NCBI RefSeq assembly: GCF_001424545.1
Contig: NZ_LMQL01000010.1
Span: 424,673 to 488,672 of the forward strand
Reading direction: 5' to 3'
DNA: 64,000 nucleotides
DNA from: Ramlibacter sp. Leaf400
Lineage (GTDB): Bacteria; Pseudomonadota; Gammaproteobacteria; Burkholderiales; Burkholderiaceae_C
Part shown: in pieces, positions 15,865-24,192 of the stretch
Layout of the letters: every line of letters begins with the position of its first letter
How positions within the stretch are numbered: position 1 is the first letter of the stretch
Translations under genes and position numbers: made by a program
Notes under the pieces: generated by a model
The model's input: only the letters and a program-made list of their open reading frames with translations
The model's database searches: none
Told to the model about the DNA's origin: nothing

Positions 15865-16370
15865 TCTGCTTCGCAGCGGAGTCCGCGAGAGCGGGCTTCG
15901 TCGGCATCGGCAGCAACTCGTTGAGCGATCTGCGCACTTCGGCTGAGTGCGATTCCGATCTCGGCAGCTGCCTCGCGGACGCATCCAAGGGCGGAATCGC
16001 CGGCGAGGTGTCCGCAGCCGGCGGCATCGAGGTACGCGGCGGCGCGGAGGCGCAGGCCGTCAGCAGCAGCGCGAGCAGCATCGCGGTCGCGCGCGAGCTG
16101 CGCGAGAAGGGCTTGTTGTGCACGTTCGTTCTCCTGTTGCTGGTTGAGCCGGCGCAGGGTCTCCGCAGCGTCTTGGCGGGCCTTGTCGAGGGCAGCCTCC
16201 TGCGCGCGGGCTCGATCCTCGTCCCAGCGCGCCTGCACGCGCGCCTCGCCTCGCCGGTCACCCTCCTCGAGCACCCGATCCCGCCATGCTTCGTACGCCC
16301 ACGCGGCGGCGCCCACCAGCCCGGCGGCAAGTCCCAGCAGCAGGAGCGCCAAGAGCACGCGGCGCGTCAC
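15828..16370 (-). CDS. Rz-like i-spanin (DUF2514-like)
   Basis: A 180-residue protein with one N-terminal transmembrane helix (about residues 5-26) followed by a long Arg/Glu/Ala/Gln-rich coiled coil, then a Cys-containing C-terminal part. This is the class II membrane topology of i-spanins, and it resembles the DUF2514 group. The GTG at 16370 overlaps the endolysin stop as GTGA, which is better than the ATG 39 bp upstream inside the endolysin gene. It works with the nested o-spanin as the last step of the lysis cassette. Confidence 0.8.
   Translation of the reverse strand: MTRRVLLALLLLGLAAGLVGAAAWAYEAWRDRVLEEGDRRGEARVQARWDEDRARAQEAALDKARQDAAETLRRLNQQQENERAQQALLAQLARDRDAARAAADGLRLRAAAYLDAAGCGHLAGDSALGCVREAAAEIGIALSRSAQIAQRVAADADEARSRGLRCEADYDALTLRLSML
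15851..16123 (-). CDS. Rz1-like o-spanin lipoprotein, nested in the Rz gene
   Basis: A 90-residue lipoprotein encoded inside the i-spanin gene in another frame. The GTG start at 16123 has AGGAG seven bases upstream. A short signal ends in the lipobox L-L-L-T-A-C (Cys24), after which the mature part is rich in Pro, Ser and Ala, as usual for o-spanins. It would be anchored in the outer membrane and contact the i-spanin through the periplasm, fusing the two membranes at the end of lysis. The longer upstream frame is only the overlap with Rz. Confidence 0.8.
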   Translation of the reverse strand: MHNKPFSRSSRATAMLLALLLTACASAPPRTSMPPAADTSPAIPPLDASARQLPRSESHSAEVRRSLNELLPMPTKPALADSAAKQTTTR

Positions 16371-17014
16371 GCGATTACCTTGCAGCCACGCGCATAGAGC
16401 GCTTGGCAATGCTCCAGGCCGATCACGCCGCCGTTGTAGATGCGGCGCACCTTCACCTGGTCAGACAGGTGCCGGTCGGGGAGCATGCCCTCCCAGGCAT
16501 GGATCGACCCGGCCAGCGCGAATGTCGGCTGCTCCAGCATGTGCGGCATGACCAGCAGGTCCTGCCCCCATCGATCGCCGAGCCAGGCGTAGTTCGTGCG
16601 GCCCGTGATGCCGGCCGCGCGCCCGCGGAAGTTCCAGCCGTCATCCAGCTCGGTGTTGCCCATGCGGCCGCCGTAGACCTTGTTGGCCAGCGCGCGCGGA
16701 TCGCGCTCGTATGGCCTCGCCGAGGCGATCGTAGGAAACCGGTTCGGCCACACCGCGCAGATGCGCTCGGCCGTGTAGCTCATGTTCTCGGCCAAGGTCT
16801 TGAGCATTCCGGTCTCGTGGAGGAACGTGGCGACGAAGGGGCGGACGTCCGCGAGGCCGGCCGAAAAACGCTCCGGCTGCACCTCGCATGCGAAAGCCGC
16901 CGACCACTCGGATGCGGTCACCGGGGCCACACCCAGCTTCCCCAGCATGCAATACCAGTCGTCCGCGGCCCAGGTCTGGGTGAACCGGGCCGAGCCACTA
17001 CGCAGGGCGCTCAC
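16367..17014 (-). CDS. endolysin, glycoside hydrolase family 19-like
   Basis: A 215-residue peptidoglycan hydrolase of the GH19 chitinase-like group. The catalytic region shows F-L-H-E-T-G (Glu67), then L-A-N-K-V-Y-G-G-R-M-G-N and D-G-W-N-F-R-G-R-A, and T-G-R-T-N-Y in family order. There is no signal peptide or SAR helix, so release depends on the upstream holin. The GTG start at 17014 overlaps the holin stop (GTGA), so the two are translationally coupled. The open frame further upstream lies inside the holin gene and is discarded. Confidence 0.88.
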   Translation of the reverse strand: MSALRSGSARFTQTWAADDWYCMLGKLGVAPVTASEWSAAFACEVQPERFSAGLADVRPFVATFLHETGMLKTLAENMSYTAERICAVWPNRFPTIASARPYERDPRALANKVYGGRMGNTELDDGWNFRGRAAGITGRTNYAWLGDRWGQDLLVMPHMLEQPTFALAGSIHAWEGMLPDRHLSDQVKVRRIYNGGVIGLEHCQALYARGCKVIA

Positions 17015-17400
17015 GGCAGCACCTTGCGCGCGTCGGCAATCACCTCGTCCAGCGGCTTTCCTTCGCGCTGGATCATCCAGGTGAACCCCCATCGCACGAT
17101 GGCCCACGCCGGCAGACCGCAGGCGAATGCCACGCCCATGATGGCTACCAGCCCGGTGTAGCTGTGCAGCCATTCTTGCAAGCCGAATCGCTGGACCACG
17201 GCGGCGCCGCCGCAGATGGAGCCGAGAACAGTGCAAATCAACCCGACGGCCCATTCCCGCGGACTGCGCGGCGGGGTCATCAGCATGACGATGACGGCCG
17301 CCAAGCCGGCGCCACAGGCTGCGAAGCCCGCAGCACCTCCGACGGCTTTCCAGCCCAAAGCAGCGCCGGCGGCGCCGGCAGAGGCGGTGGGGTCGGGCAT
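17011..17400 (-). CDS. holin
   Basis: A 129-residue membrane protein with about three transmembrane segments (near residues 22-42, 50-72 and 82-104), the topology of class I holins. The ATG at 17400 has GGGAGA upstream. It lies directly before the endolysin with overlapping codons. Its role is to form the inner membrane lesion that releases the endolysin. The precise family is not certain. Confidence 0.8.
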   Translation of the reverse strand: MPDPTASAGAAGAALGWKAVGGAAGFAACGAGLAAVIVMLMTPPRSPREWAVGLICTVLGSICGGAAVVQRFGLQEWLHSYTGLVAIMGVAFACGLPAWAIVRWGFTWMIQREGKPLDEVIADARKVLP

Positions 17401-17420
17401 GGTGATCTCCCTCGTTGAAT

Positions 17421-17870
17421 TCATGCTCTGGACGTGATCGCATTGCGCCGTTCGAGCAGCGCCTCCTCGAGGTCCGCCGGCGAGGGCACCTCGGGGAATC
17501 CTGGGCGCGGCAGCCAACCATTGCGCATCAGGTCCAGCGCCGCCATCTCGCTACAGATCAGGCCTTTGCCGTTGACGCGCATGCGCTTGAAGAACCGCCG
17601 CAGGCCGAACGACAGGTAATCGAGCACGCCGTAGCGGCTGCCGTCACTCTCCAGCCTGCTCTCCAGGAACGAGGCCGTGACCGGCACCGGCGTGTCGACC
17701 AGGATGTACTTGCCAGCGGCCTTCTCGCTCCACACACGCCGGCGCCGCAGCAGGTTCATGTCCCAGAGCTTCTCGCCGTCGGTGAAGCCCACGTGGTAGC
17801 AGCTCGAGCCCGTGAACAGCCGGCACAGGAACGACTGCGGCTGCTTGCCGTAGAAGAAGACGACCTTCAT
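17421..17870 (-). CDS. permuted NlpC/P60-like (YiiX/YebB-like) protein
   Basis: A 149-residue protein with features of the circularly permuted papain-like group: a histidine in S-C-Y-H-V-G-F near residue 26 and a cysteine in G-L-I-C-S-E-M near residue 107, with G-V-L-D-Y-L-S-F between. This order (His first, Cys later) is seen in YiiX/YebB-type hydrolases. It lies between the tail fibre genes and the holin. It could cut peptide or amide bonds in the envelope or in tail assembly; the activity itself is inferred. Confidence 0.6.
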   Translation of the reverse strand: MKVVFFYGKQPQSFLCRLFTGSSCYHVGFTDGEKLWDMNLLRRRRVWSEKAAGKYILVDTPVPVTASFLESRLESDGSRYGVLDYLSFGLRRFFKRMRVNGKGLICSEMAALDLMRNGWLPRPGFPEVPSPADLEEALLERRNAITSRA

Positions 17871-17871
17871 C

Positions 17872-18384
17872 TCAGGCCTCCTCGCCGAAGACCACGGGCC
17901 AGCCGCTGGTGAAGTCGTAGGCCGCCGGGTCCTCCGACGCCACCATCGCCGCGCGGTGTGTCTCGGCCACGGTGAAGATCGCGATGTCCGAAGCCGCCGC
18001 TGCGGAGAAGATCTGCCCGGCCATCGTCTGCGTCATGGTGATGAAGCTGCCGTCCATGGTCTTCCATTGCGTCCCAGGCGGCACGTTGGCGCCCAGCAGC
18101 AGCAGCCCGATCTGCTGGGTGCGCGAGAAAGTGTCGGAGTGGAACCACTTGCCGCCGGCCTGGTAGCCGCCCTGCAGCGTGCGGCGGTCGCGCTCGGCTT
18201 TGATGGAATCCCAGGCGGCGGCGATCGCCTGCTCGCGGGTCGGGACCGGCGCCAACCCGGGCGCATTGCCCTCGTCGAGCCAGCGCTGATAGCGAAACCC
18301 CTCGCGCTCGGTCGGCGGCAGCGGGATCCGGGCGCCATCCGCGAGGCGAACAACGGCGTCGCCAGCTTCGGTGAGTCGGTACAT
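17872..18384 (-). CDS. tail fibre assembly-like protein (DUF4376-like)
   Basis: A 170-residue protein. The C-terminal two thirds show the DUF4376 style: W-D-S-I-K-A-E-R-D-R-R near residue 70, then H-S-D-T-F-S-R-T-Q-Q-I and W-K-T-M-D-G-S-F, followed by an Ala-rich helix. Such proteins follow tail fibre genes and are thought to help fibre folding or attachment. ATG at 18384 is separated by 2 bp from the upstream fibre gene stop. Confidence 0.75.
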   Translation of the reverse strand: MYRLTEAGDAVVRLADGARIPLPPTEREGFRYQRWLDEGNAPGLAPVPTREQAIAAAWDSIKAERDRRTLQGGYQAGGKWFHSDTFSRTQQIGLLLLGANVPPGTQWKTMDGSFITMTQTMAGQIFSAAAASDIAIFTVAETHRAAMVASEDPAAYDFTSGWPVVFGEEA

Positions 18385-18386
18385 GG

Positions 18387-19469
18387 TCAGAACTCCGCGG
18401 AGATGCTGGCGTCGAGCGCGGTGACGTAGGCCAAGCCTGCCGCGCTGGAGGTGATCGTGATGCCGTGCGCGATCGCGTTGTTGGCGAAGACGCCGAGCGT
18501 GCAGTTGATCAGAGTCTGCGAGTGGATCGTGATGGAGGGAGAGGTGCGCTTCTCCACCCTGCCCAGGATGTGCGAAGCGGCCTGGCCACCGGCGACGAAA
18601 TTGACCATGAACAGATTTGCCGAGGTGTGCGTCCACCGCTCGTAGAAGCGGCGGCACTCGTCCAGCTCGGTGGAGTGGCTGCGGCGGATGTGCTCGTTCA
18701 GGTAGCTCGACTCGATCAGGCGTCGGCCCCAGGCGTCGAGCGTGACGTTCTGAGCCGCAGTGGCCTCGGTCCAGTAGAAGACGATCAGGTTGGTCGTGCC
18801 CACCGGGACCGCGCCACTTACCGAGGCATCGCCCGCCGTGGCGGCCGTCAGCGCCGTGGAGCTCGTGGCCACCAGCGACAGGTTCGAGCTGGCAAAGAAG
18901 GCGCCCGTCGCGATGGTGGCGTTCGTCCAGTCGTTCACGACGTCAGAGGTGACGGAGTCCTCGGTACCAGTCCAGGCCAGGATCGCCAGCCGCAGGTTCG
19001 CGGACGTCGACAACTTGAAGCGGCCACCGAAGGTGACCGTCTTGCCGCGCAGCGGTATCGCATCCTTGCCTTCGATGATCTGGGCGTACCCCATCCGCTG
19101 CGCCGCGGCCTGGCTCTGGGTCAGGCGTGAGGCATAGCGGTAGCCGTTCTCCGGGTTGCTCTGCTGGCTCGGCGTCACCGACGCCGTCTGCGTCAGGACG
19201 TACCAGCGATCCTCGGCATAGGTGTCGTCCGCCGTTGCCGCGACCGTGCGCTGGTAGATCGCGCCGTCTGGGTTGTAGAGCCAATTGGGCAGCGGCACCC
19301 CGAGCGAGTCGCGGGCACTGGCCAGCTCGGCGCTGGAAGCGCTGCCCGCGCCCGTAGTGCCGCGCGCCATCCGCTGCGCGACGAAGTCGAACAGCGCCGC
19401 CAGGGCGGTCTTGGCCGTGCTGTTGCTGGGGGTGCCAGCAACGTCGGTTCGGTCCGGTAGAGAACTCAT
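18387..19469 (-). CDS. tail fibre / receptor-binding protein
   Basis: A 360-residue protein rich in Thr, Ser, Ala and Asn, with a short N-terminal region followed by beta-rich sequence and an R-R-F-Y-E-R-W segment near residue 265 typical of phage fibre proteins. It follows the large tail tip gene by 15 bp, the standard place for the adhesin. The host receptor is not known; the C-terminal third is the likeliest determinant. Confidence 0.7.
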   Translation of the reverse strand: MSSLPDRTDVAGTPSNSTAKTALAALFDFVAQRMARGTTGAGSASSAELASARDSLGVPLPNWLYNPDGAIYQRTVAATADDTYAEDRWYVLTQTASVTPSQQSNPENGYRYASRLTQSQAAAQRMGYAQIIEGKDAIPLRGKTVTFGGRFKLSTSANLRLAILAWTGTEDSVTSDVVNDWTNATIATGAFFASSNLSLVATSSTALTAATAGDASVSGAVPVGTTNLIVFYWTEATAAQNVTLDAWGRRLIESSYLNEHIRRSHSTELDECRRFYERWTHTSANLFMVNFVAGGQAASHILGRVEKRTSPSITIHSQTLINCTLGVFANNAIAHGITITSSAAGLAYVTALDASISAEF

Positions 19470-19484
19470 CGTGGTTTTCCTCTC

Positions 19485-22400
19485 TCAGTAACCCCTGATC
19501 CGCGCGTCGACCAGCCCGTCCACGGCGGTGCCTGCGGCGTTTCGCACCGTGATGAGGGGCCCCAGCGCGGCGTTCTTGTCCTCGATGCGCGCCGACACCC
19601 CGCCGTTGCCATCGGTCTGAACGGTGAGCAGCAGGTTCTCGATCGAGCGGTAGCTCTGGGTGACCGGCAGGCGCGTGCCCCCCGAGCCGATGACGACGTC
19701 GTTGAGCTCCTCGGTGACGTCCGGCACATCGAGCACCACCGTCGCCTCGGAAACCTGGCCCTGCGTTGGGCCGCCGGCGGTGGTGATCCGCCATGTGATC
19801 GTCTCGGGCGCGCGCAGCGTGATCTCGCCCGGCCAGGTGCTCCAGTCGCCCGGCGTGCCGTAGAACGGATCGTCGTCGTCGCCGTAGAACAGGTCGCCGT
19901 CGCCGCCGTAGAAGGCGTCTTGGCTGTCGCGGCGGAACTCGATGGCGTAGTCGCTGGCGACGATCGTGTGCTGCAGCACGACGCGGCCCTCGGCCTCCGG
20001 CGCCCGGCCCCACTCGTACACCAGCTGGGCGTACGTGCCGGCCGAGTAGAAGTCGTCGGTGTCCACCCCGTAGAAGGGCTGCGCGTCGTCGCCATAGAAC
20101 AGGTCCGTCGCGTCCGCCTGGAGCACCCCGCCGCTCACACCTCCGTTTGTGATCGTCCCGGTGAAGTCCGGCGCTTCCGGATAGCTGATAAGGACGTTGC
20201 TGATCTCCGTGTCGCCCAGGTTGGCCACGATGACCGCTGCATTGAGCGACTCGTTGCCCGAGGTGTCTACCGCCTTGATCAGAAGGGTCATCACCCCCGA
20301 CGGGCGAGCCGCCATCGTGTACGGGCTGGAGGTGACGAGGCCCTCGTGCAGCGGTGCGGCCGAATTCCAGAACGGGTTGTTGCCGTAGGCGAAGCGGATC
20401 TGGTAGCCCGCCAGGTCCAGGTCGTCCACCGCGGGCCAGCGCAGTACGTCGCCGTCCAGGGTGAAGGTCTGGACATCGCTGGGCGGCTCGGTCTTGCCGA
20501 TAACGGTGTGGATGGTCACCGCCTCGTTGCCGACTACCTTGAGGTTGCCTACAAATCGCACGAAGCGCGCAGCCAGGAACAGCATGGCACCGTCGCGGAC
20601 GCCGGTGAGGTAGCAGCTGGTCTCGTAGCCGGGCACCACCACCGTCTGCGTAGCGCCGGTGAGCGCGTCCGACCAGCGCACGTGAACCTCGCCGGCGGCC
20701 GAGATCAACGCGTCCGCCTGGGCCCACTGCACCAGCACGCGCGTGACAATCGTGCCGTCGGCCTGCACCAGTAGCTGCTCGGTGCCGCTTTCCACGCGGA
20801 ACGACTGCGGCGCTGCAGGACGTGCAAACGGGTTGGGCAGCACGCTGTTGGGCGCAGCATCCACGGTGATCACCGCAGCGGGGTCATAGTAGACGGCCAC
20901 GTCCTCCACTCCAATCAGGCCGACCGGCGCCCGGGGATGGAAGGTCCAATCCAGAATCAGGAACGTCTTGTTGACGAAGCCGAACTCCGCGTTGTTAACA
21001 GCCACGCGGTCACCGGGCTGCACGGGCCAAGCGACCATGTGGCACGGCAGCACGATCGTCATGCCGCCGCGCGAGCGCTCCACGAGCATTCGCGCGAGAT
21101 CCTGACAACGCTGATGGTCCTTGGTGAACGGGAAGCTCACGTCCTTCACCTTGGCAAAGCCGTCAGCTGCGAGGTGCGCGTTGTTGGACCACGGGGCGAA
21201 GTCGGTAGCCACCCCCAGCCCGGCCCCATCGACGTAGGTGCCCCGGCAGGTGTTGAACCGCTCGCGGCTGGGGTGGCTCATCTGCTGGATCTCGATGGGC
21301 CCCGCCAGGTCACCCTCGTCGATCGTCATCACCGGTGTGGTCCACGAGCCGGCGCGAATGCGCCATACCCCACCGGACTGGAAGCAGCCGCCGCCGAAGC
21401 AGTCCTCGAGTTGCTGCTTGGTGGATTCGCGATCCTGGCTGGTGAAGAAGGCGCCATCGCAGCTGAATCCAACCGCGTCGCAGGCGTTGGCCGCGGCGAT
21501 CGCGGCGGCGCTCTCGATCTGCGCCTGGGTGCAAGAGAAGCCCGCCTCGGACATCAGGAAGTCGGCCAGGCAGTTGGCCGGGTTGGCGTGGTAGTAGGTC
21601 GTTCCCGTACGGAAGTCGTGGATCTTCTTGCCGCGCAGCTTCGCGGAGACGTTGGGCGGCCCACCCTGAAAGCGGGCCATGTTGAGATCCAGCGTGATGA
21701 CGGCGTACGTGTAGCCGGAGAGCTTGTCCGCCGCCGCCCATTGGCCCGGCACGGCGTTCATCAGGTAGGCGTCAGCCGTGTCCGCGCCGCCAGGCGACAG
21801 GTGGATCTGAGCATTGACGCGCGAGTAGCTCTGGCGCACGTTGTAGTGCAGCGTCAGGCGCCCGCCGACAGGCCCGCCCGAGAAGTCCGTCGTCCGCGCG
21901 ACGGAGTTGACGTTGAAGGTGAGGCCGGGGTACTCCGACGTTGCCAGCGGCAGGCCATGGACCAGCGACAGCCCCAGCACCTCGCCCGCGAGCGTCGCCT
22001 GGCCGCTGTCGTTGAAGTAGACGTCCGAGTAGGTGCCGACGTCGAACTGCTCCAGGAAGGTGCCGCCCGTCACCCAGCCCGAGCTGTCGCGCGCGCCCAG
22101 CGGTTCGCCATCGATGTAGATCTCGTCAACTGCCTCGCACTGGTGGGAGGCGAACACCACCACTACGTGCTTGTACTCGTCGCGGCTGCCGCTGGTGAAC
22201 AGGCCCACAATGGCGCCGCCCACGGGCGAGGGGCTTCCGTAGACCACCTGCCATGGCGCTTCGGCGCTTATGACCGTGACGTTCCGGTCCTGCAGATTGG
22301 CGTTGTAATCGGAGCGCGCTCGGGCAGCTGCGGCCTTCTGCTTGCGACGCGCCTGGACCGTGCGGTGCAGCCCGAAGCCCGCCACGGCGATCATCAACCC

Positions 22401-22544
22401 GTGACTGGCGATGAAAGCCGCGGCCGAGCCGCCGATGATGGGGGCGAGTCCAGCGACGATCGTGATCGGGTCGGCCACCGCAGCAGCGCTGCAGAACATG
22501 GCCACCGCAGCCACAGCGACTCGGGTGAGTCTCAGACGCGCCAT
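19485..22544 (-). CDS. large tail tip protein (lambda J-like)
   Basis: A 1019-residue protein. The position between the DUF6950-like gene and the fibre gene, and the fibronectin-like beta repeats in its second half, match lambda gpJ-type central tail tip proteins. The N-terminus is unusual: a signal-like hydrophobic stretch ending at A-V-A-D and a second hydrophobic segment around residues 25-60. Residues 850-910 contain repeated Asp/Tyr/Phe-rich F-Y-G-D-D and F-Y-G-G-D motifs (five variants), perhaps metal-binding loops. ATG at 22544 is chosen because it sits inside the previous gene's end by 13 bp; the longer frame lacks a start signal. Confidence 0.8.
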   Translation of the reverse strand: MARLRLTRVAVAAVAMFCSAAAVADPITIVAGLAPIIGGSAAAFIASHGLMIAVAGFGLHRTVQARRKQKAAAARARSDYNANLQDRNVTVISAEAPWQVVYGSPSPVGGAIVGLFTSGSRDEYKHVVVVFASHQCEAVDEIYIDGEPLGARDSSGWVTGGTFLEQFDVGTYSDVYFNDSGQATLAGEVLGLSLVHGLPLATSEYPGLTFNVNSVARTTDFSGGPVGGRLTLHYNVRQSYSRVNAQIHLSPGGADTADAYLMNAVPGQWAAADKLSGYTYAVITLDLNMARFQGGPPNVSAKLRGKKIHDFRTGTTYYHANPANCLADFLMSEAGFSCTQAQIESAAAIAAANACDAVGFSCDGAFFTSQDRESTKQQLEDCFGGGCFQSGGVWRIRAGSWTTPVMTIDEGDLAGPIEIQQMSHPSRERFNTCRGTYVDGAGLGVATDFAPWSNNAHLAADGFAKVKDVSFPFTKDHQRCQDLARMLVERSRGGMTIVLPCHMVAWPVQPGDRVAVNNAEFGFVNKTFLILDWTFHPRAPVGLIGVEDVAVYYDPAAVITVDAAPNSVLPNPFARPAAPQSFRVESGTEQLLVQADGTIVTRVLVQWAQADALISAAGEVHVRWSDALTGATQTVVVPGYETSCYLTGVRDGAMLFLAARFVRFVGNLKVVGNEAVTIHTVIGKTEPPSDVQTFTLDGDVLRWPAVDDLDLAGYQIRFAYGNNPFWNSAAPLHEGLVTSSPYTMAARPSGVMTLLIKAVDTSGNESLNAAVIVANLGDTEISNVLISYPEAPDFTGTITNGGVSGGVLQADATDLFYGDDAQPFYGVDTDDFYSAGTYAQLVYEWGRAPEAEGRVVLQHTIVASDYAIEFRRDSQDAFYGGDGDLFYGDDDDPFYGTPGDWSTWPGEITLRAPETITWRITTAGGPTQGQVSEATVVLDVPDVTEELNDVVIGSGGTRLPVTQSYRSIENLLLTVQTDGNGGVSARIEDKNAALGPLITVRNAAGTAVDGLVDARIRGY

Positions 22545-22963
22545 GCGGCCTCCGCCTGCACCATCGGCACCCTGAGAAGGCCAGTGGGCCCAGGCGCAAC
22601 CACAGTCGGCCCAATGCAAACGCCGAATGCCCGCCGCCCCTCCAAGCTCTCTTCCGTGCTCGGCAGCCGCACCAGCACCACATCTCCGCACTGAGCGAAC
22701 GTGCCAGGCACGGGGGCGCCCAGGCGGTCGCGCGCGCCGGCGAGTAGCCCGCCGACCGCGTCTATCCGGCGGTGGGCAGAAAGCGCGCCGTCATAGGGCG
22801 GCAGCTGCACCGCATGGCCAGTGGCCAGCTCTATCCAGCCGGCCGCGAAGGTGACGCAGTTATGCAGCGCCCAATCGAAGGGGGTGGCCCTGTGCAGCGC
22901 CACATAGGCGTCCAGGCGCACCTTCCAGTCTTCGCAGCGGGGCGGACGGACAGCGTCGTGCAT
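22532..22963 (-). CDS. tail assembly protein, DUF6950-like
   Basis: A 143-residue protein with the N-terminal pattern of phage DUF6950 proteins: P-F-D-W-A-L-H-N-C-V-T-F-A, where D-W, H and C recall a papain/NlpC-like catalytic set, and a G-D-V-V-L-V strand later. It occupies the place of the lambda K protein, which trims or opens peptidoglycan at the tail tip. ATG at 22963 is within 6 bp of the upstream gene stop. Confidence 0.7.
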   Translation of the reverse strand: MHDAVRPPRCEDWKVRLDAYVALHRATPFDWALHNCVTFAAGWIELATGHAVQLPPYDGALSAHRRIDAVGGLLAGARDRLGAPVPGTFAQCGDVVLVRLPSTEESLEGRRAFGVCIGPTVVAPGPTGLLRVPMVQAEAAWRV

Positions 22964-22968
22964 GCTGC

Positions 22969-23559
22969 TCAGACTCGCTGGAAGCGCGCGCTCAGCCACT
23001 GCCTGGGCTGGCCAATCAGGGTCGGCACGTAGCGGAAGCCGGTCTCGCCGGGATGACGGGCCACGTGCTGCGCATGGTTCATGCGCAGGGCGGCCGGGTT
23101 GGTGCGGACGTTGTAGGCGCCGGCCTGGAGATCCAGGTGGATCTTCCCCATCCCTTTGTCGTCGCGCTCGGCGATGGAGACGTTCTCCATCTTCCCCGCG
23201 AAGCGCCGCACGGGCGCGCCCTGGATCTGGAAGGTCTGGTCGAAGAGGGCCACGTAGACGATGGCGTCCCGGTCCTGGTAGGTCTCGGCCGAGCCCATGG
23301 CCAGAGCCAGGATGGAGCTTTGCACCTGGGTGAGCGTCAGGCGCACCTTCTGATAGTTGCCGTCCTCCGACTCCTGCAGCTGCCCCACCTCGCCCAGCAT
23401 GCCGACCCCGGTCCAGGGATGGCCCATGGCAGTGACGTCCAGCGGGAAGTTGGTGACGCGCAGGCGGCCGCCGGCGAAGTCCAGGTCGATCAGGTAGAGG
23501 GCGCCCACCGCGCCGCCAGCGGCGGCAGTGTCCCAGGCAGCGTCCGTCGTGAGGCTCAC
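22969..23559 (-). CDS. tail tip/baseplate protein (DUF2163-like region)
   Basis: A 196-residue beta-rich protein from the minor tail region. The N-terminal part (L-Y-L-I-D-L-D-F, then W-T-G-V-G-M-L-G) and a middle R-D-A-I-V-Y-V-A-L-F-D segment resemble minor tail proteins encoded between the tape measure and J-like genes. The gene overlaps the preceding one by 4 bp. The exact role is not known; a ring protein between tape measure and tip is likely. Confidence 0.6.
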   Translation of the reverse strand: MSLTTDAAWDTAAAGGAVGALYLIDLDFAGGRLRVTNFPLDVTAMGHPWTGVGMLGEVGQLQESEDGNYQKVRLTLTQVQSSILALAMGSAETYQDRDAIVYVALFDQTFQIQGAPVRRFAGKMENVSIAERDDKGMGKIHLDLQAGAYNVRTNPAALRMNHAQHVARHPGETGFRYVPTLIGQPRQWLSARFQRV

Positions 23560-24191
23560 GAGCCCTCCCAGCTTTCAACGAGGTCCAGGCTGAAGCCGCT
23601 CTGGCGGCCACGGCGCGAGCTCCAGCGGGTCTCGTCGGCCGTCTGGCGGCACAGGCACGTGGGCTTGTCCCACACCATGGCGGCACCGTTGGTCAACGCC
23701 ACGCGCAGTGGCGGGGTGACAGTGAGCTGCCCCTGGCCAGATCCGTTCAGCGTCACGTCCGCCTGAACGTGCAGCAGCTGACGGGCGGGGCCGGTGGAGC
23801 CCTGCCCCACACCAACCCAGTCGCCCGATAGCACGGTGGTGCCCGCTTGTCCGACGCCGGCGGCGATGGGGATGCTCGTGGCACCCGCGGCAGCGCCGCC
23901 GTTGCAGGTCCAGGTGCCGCGTGCAGTGCCTCGCGGCTCGATGTTGAGCAGGTCGTAGACCGCCAGCAGGTTGACCCGACCCTCGAGCGACAGGATCAGC
24001 TTGCGCCAGAGCGCCGCGGCCGCCGTCTCGAGCGCATCCGGCGCCACCATGGAGAACATCCACCGAGGCGGGCCGAGCAGTCGTGCCTGCTGGGCGCCCG
24101 ACTCGGCGCTGCCGAACAGCAGGTCGAAGCGCTTCTGGCCGGGGAGCTGCTCCTTGACCAACAGACCGCTGGGTAGGGTGATGACGGCCAT
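23556..24191 (-). CDS. minor tail protein
   Basis: A 211-residue protein immediately downstream of the tape measure gene (1-bp gap). It has two beta-rich parts; the second half, with conserved W-D-K-P-T-C-L-C-R and a C-terminal F-S-L-D-L-V-E-S-W, matches distal tail proteins of long-tailed Burkholderiales phages in style. ATG at 24191 is used. It probably forms the ring to which the tip complex docks. Confidence 0.6.
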   Translation of the reverse strand: MAVITLPSGLLVKEQLPGQKRFDLLFGSAESGAQQARLLGPPRWMFSMVAPDALETAAAALWRKLILSLEGRVNLLAVYDLLNIEPRGTARGTWTCNGGAAAGATSIPIAAGVGQAGTTVLSGDWVGVGQGSTGPARQLLHVQADVTLNGSGQGQLTVTPPLRVALTNGAAMVWDKPTCLCRQTADETRWSSRRGRQSGFSLDLVESWEGS

Positions 24192-24192
24192 C

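Noticed and set aside
20937-22694. A 585-codon rightward frame opposite the tail tip gene
   Set aside because: Composition of a shadow (Val/Arg/His-rich), no ribosome site, and the leftward gene is well supported.
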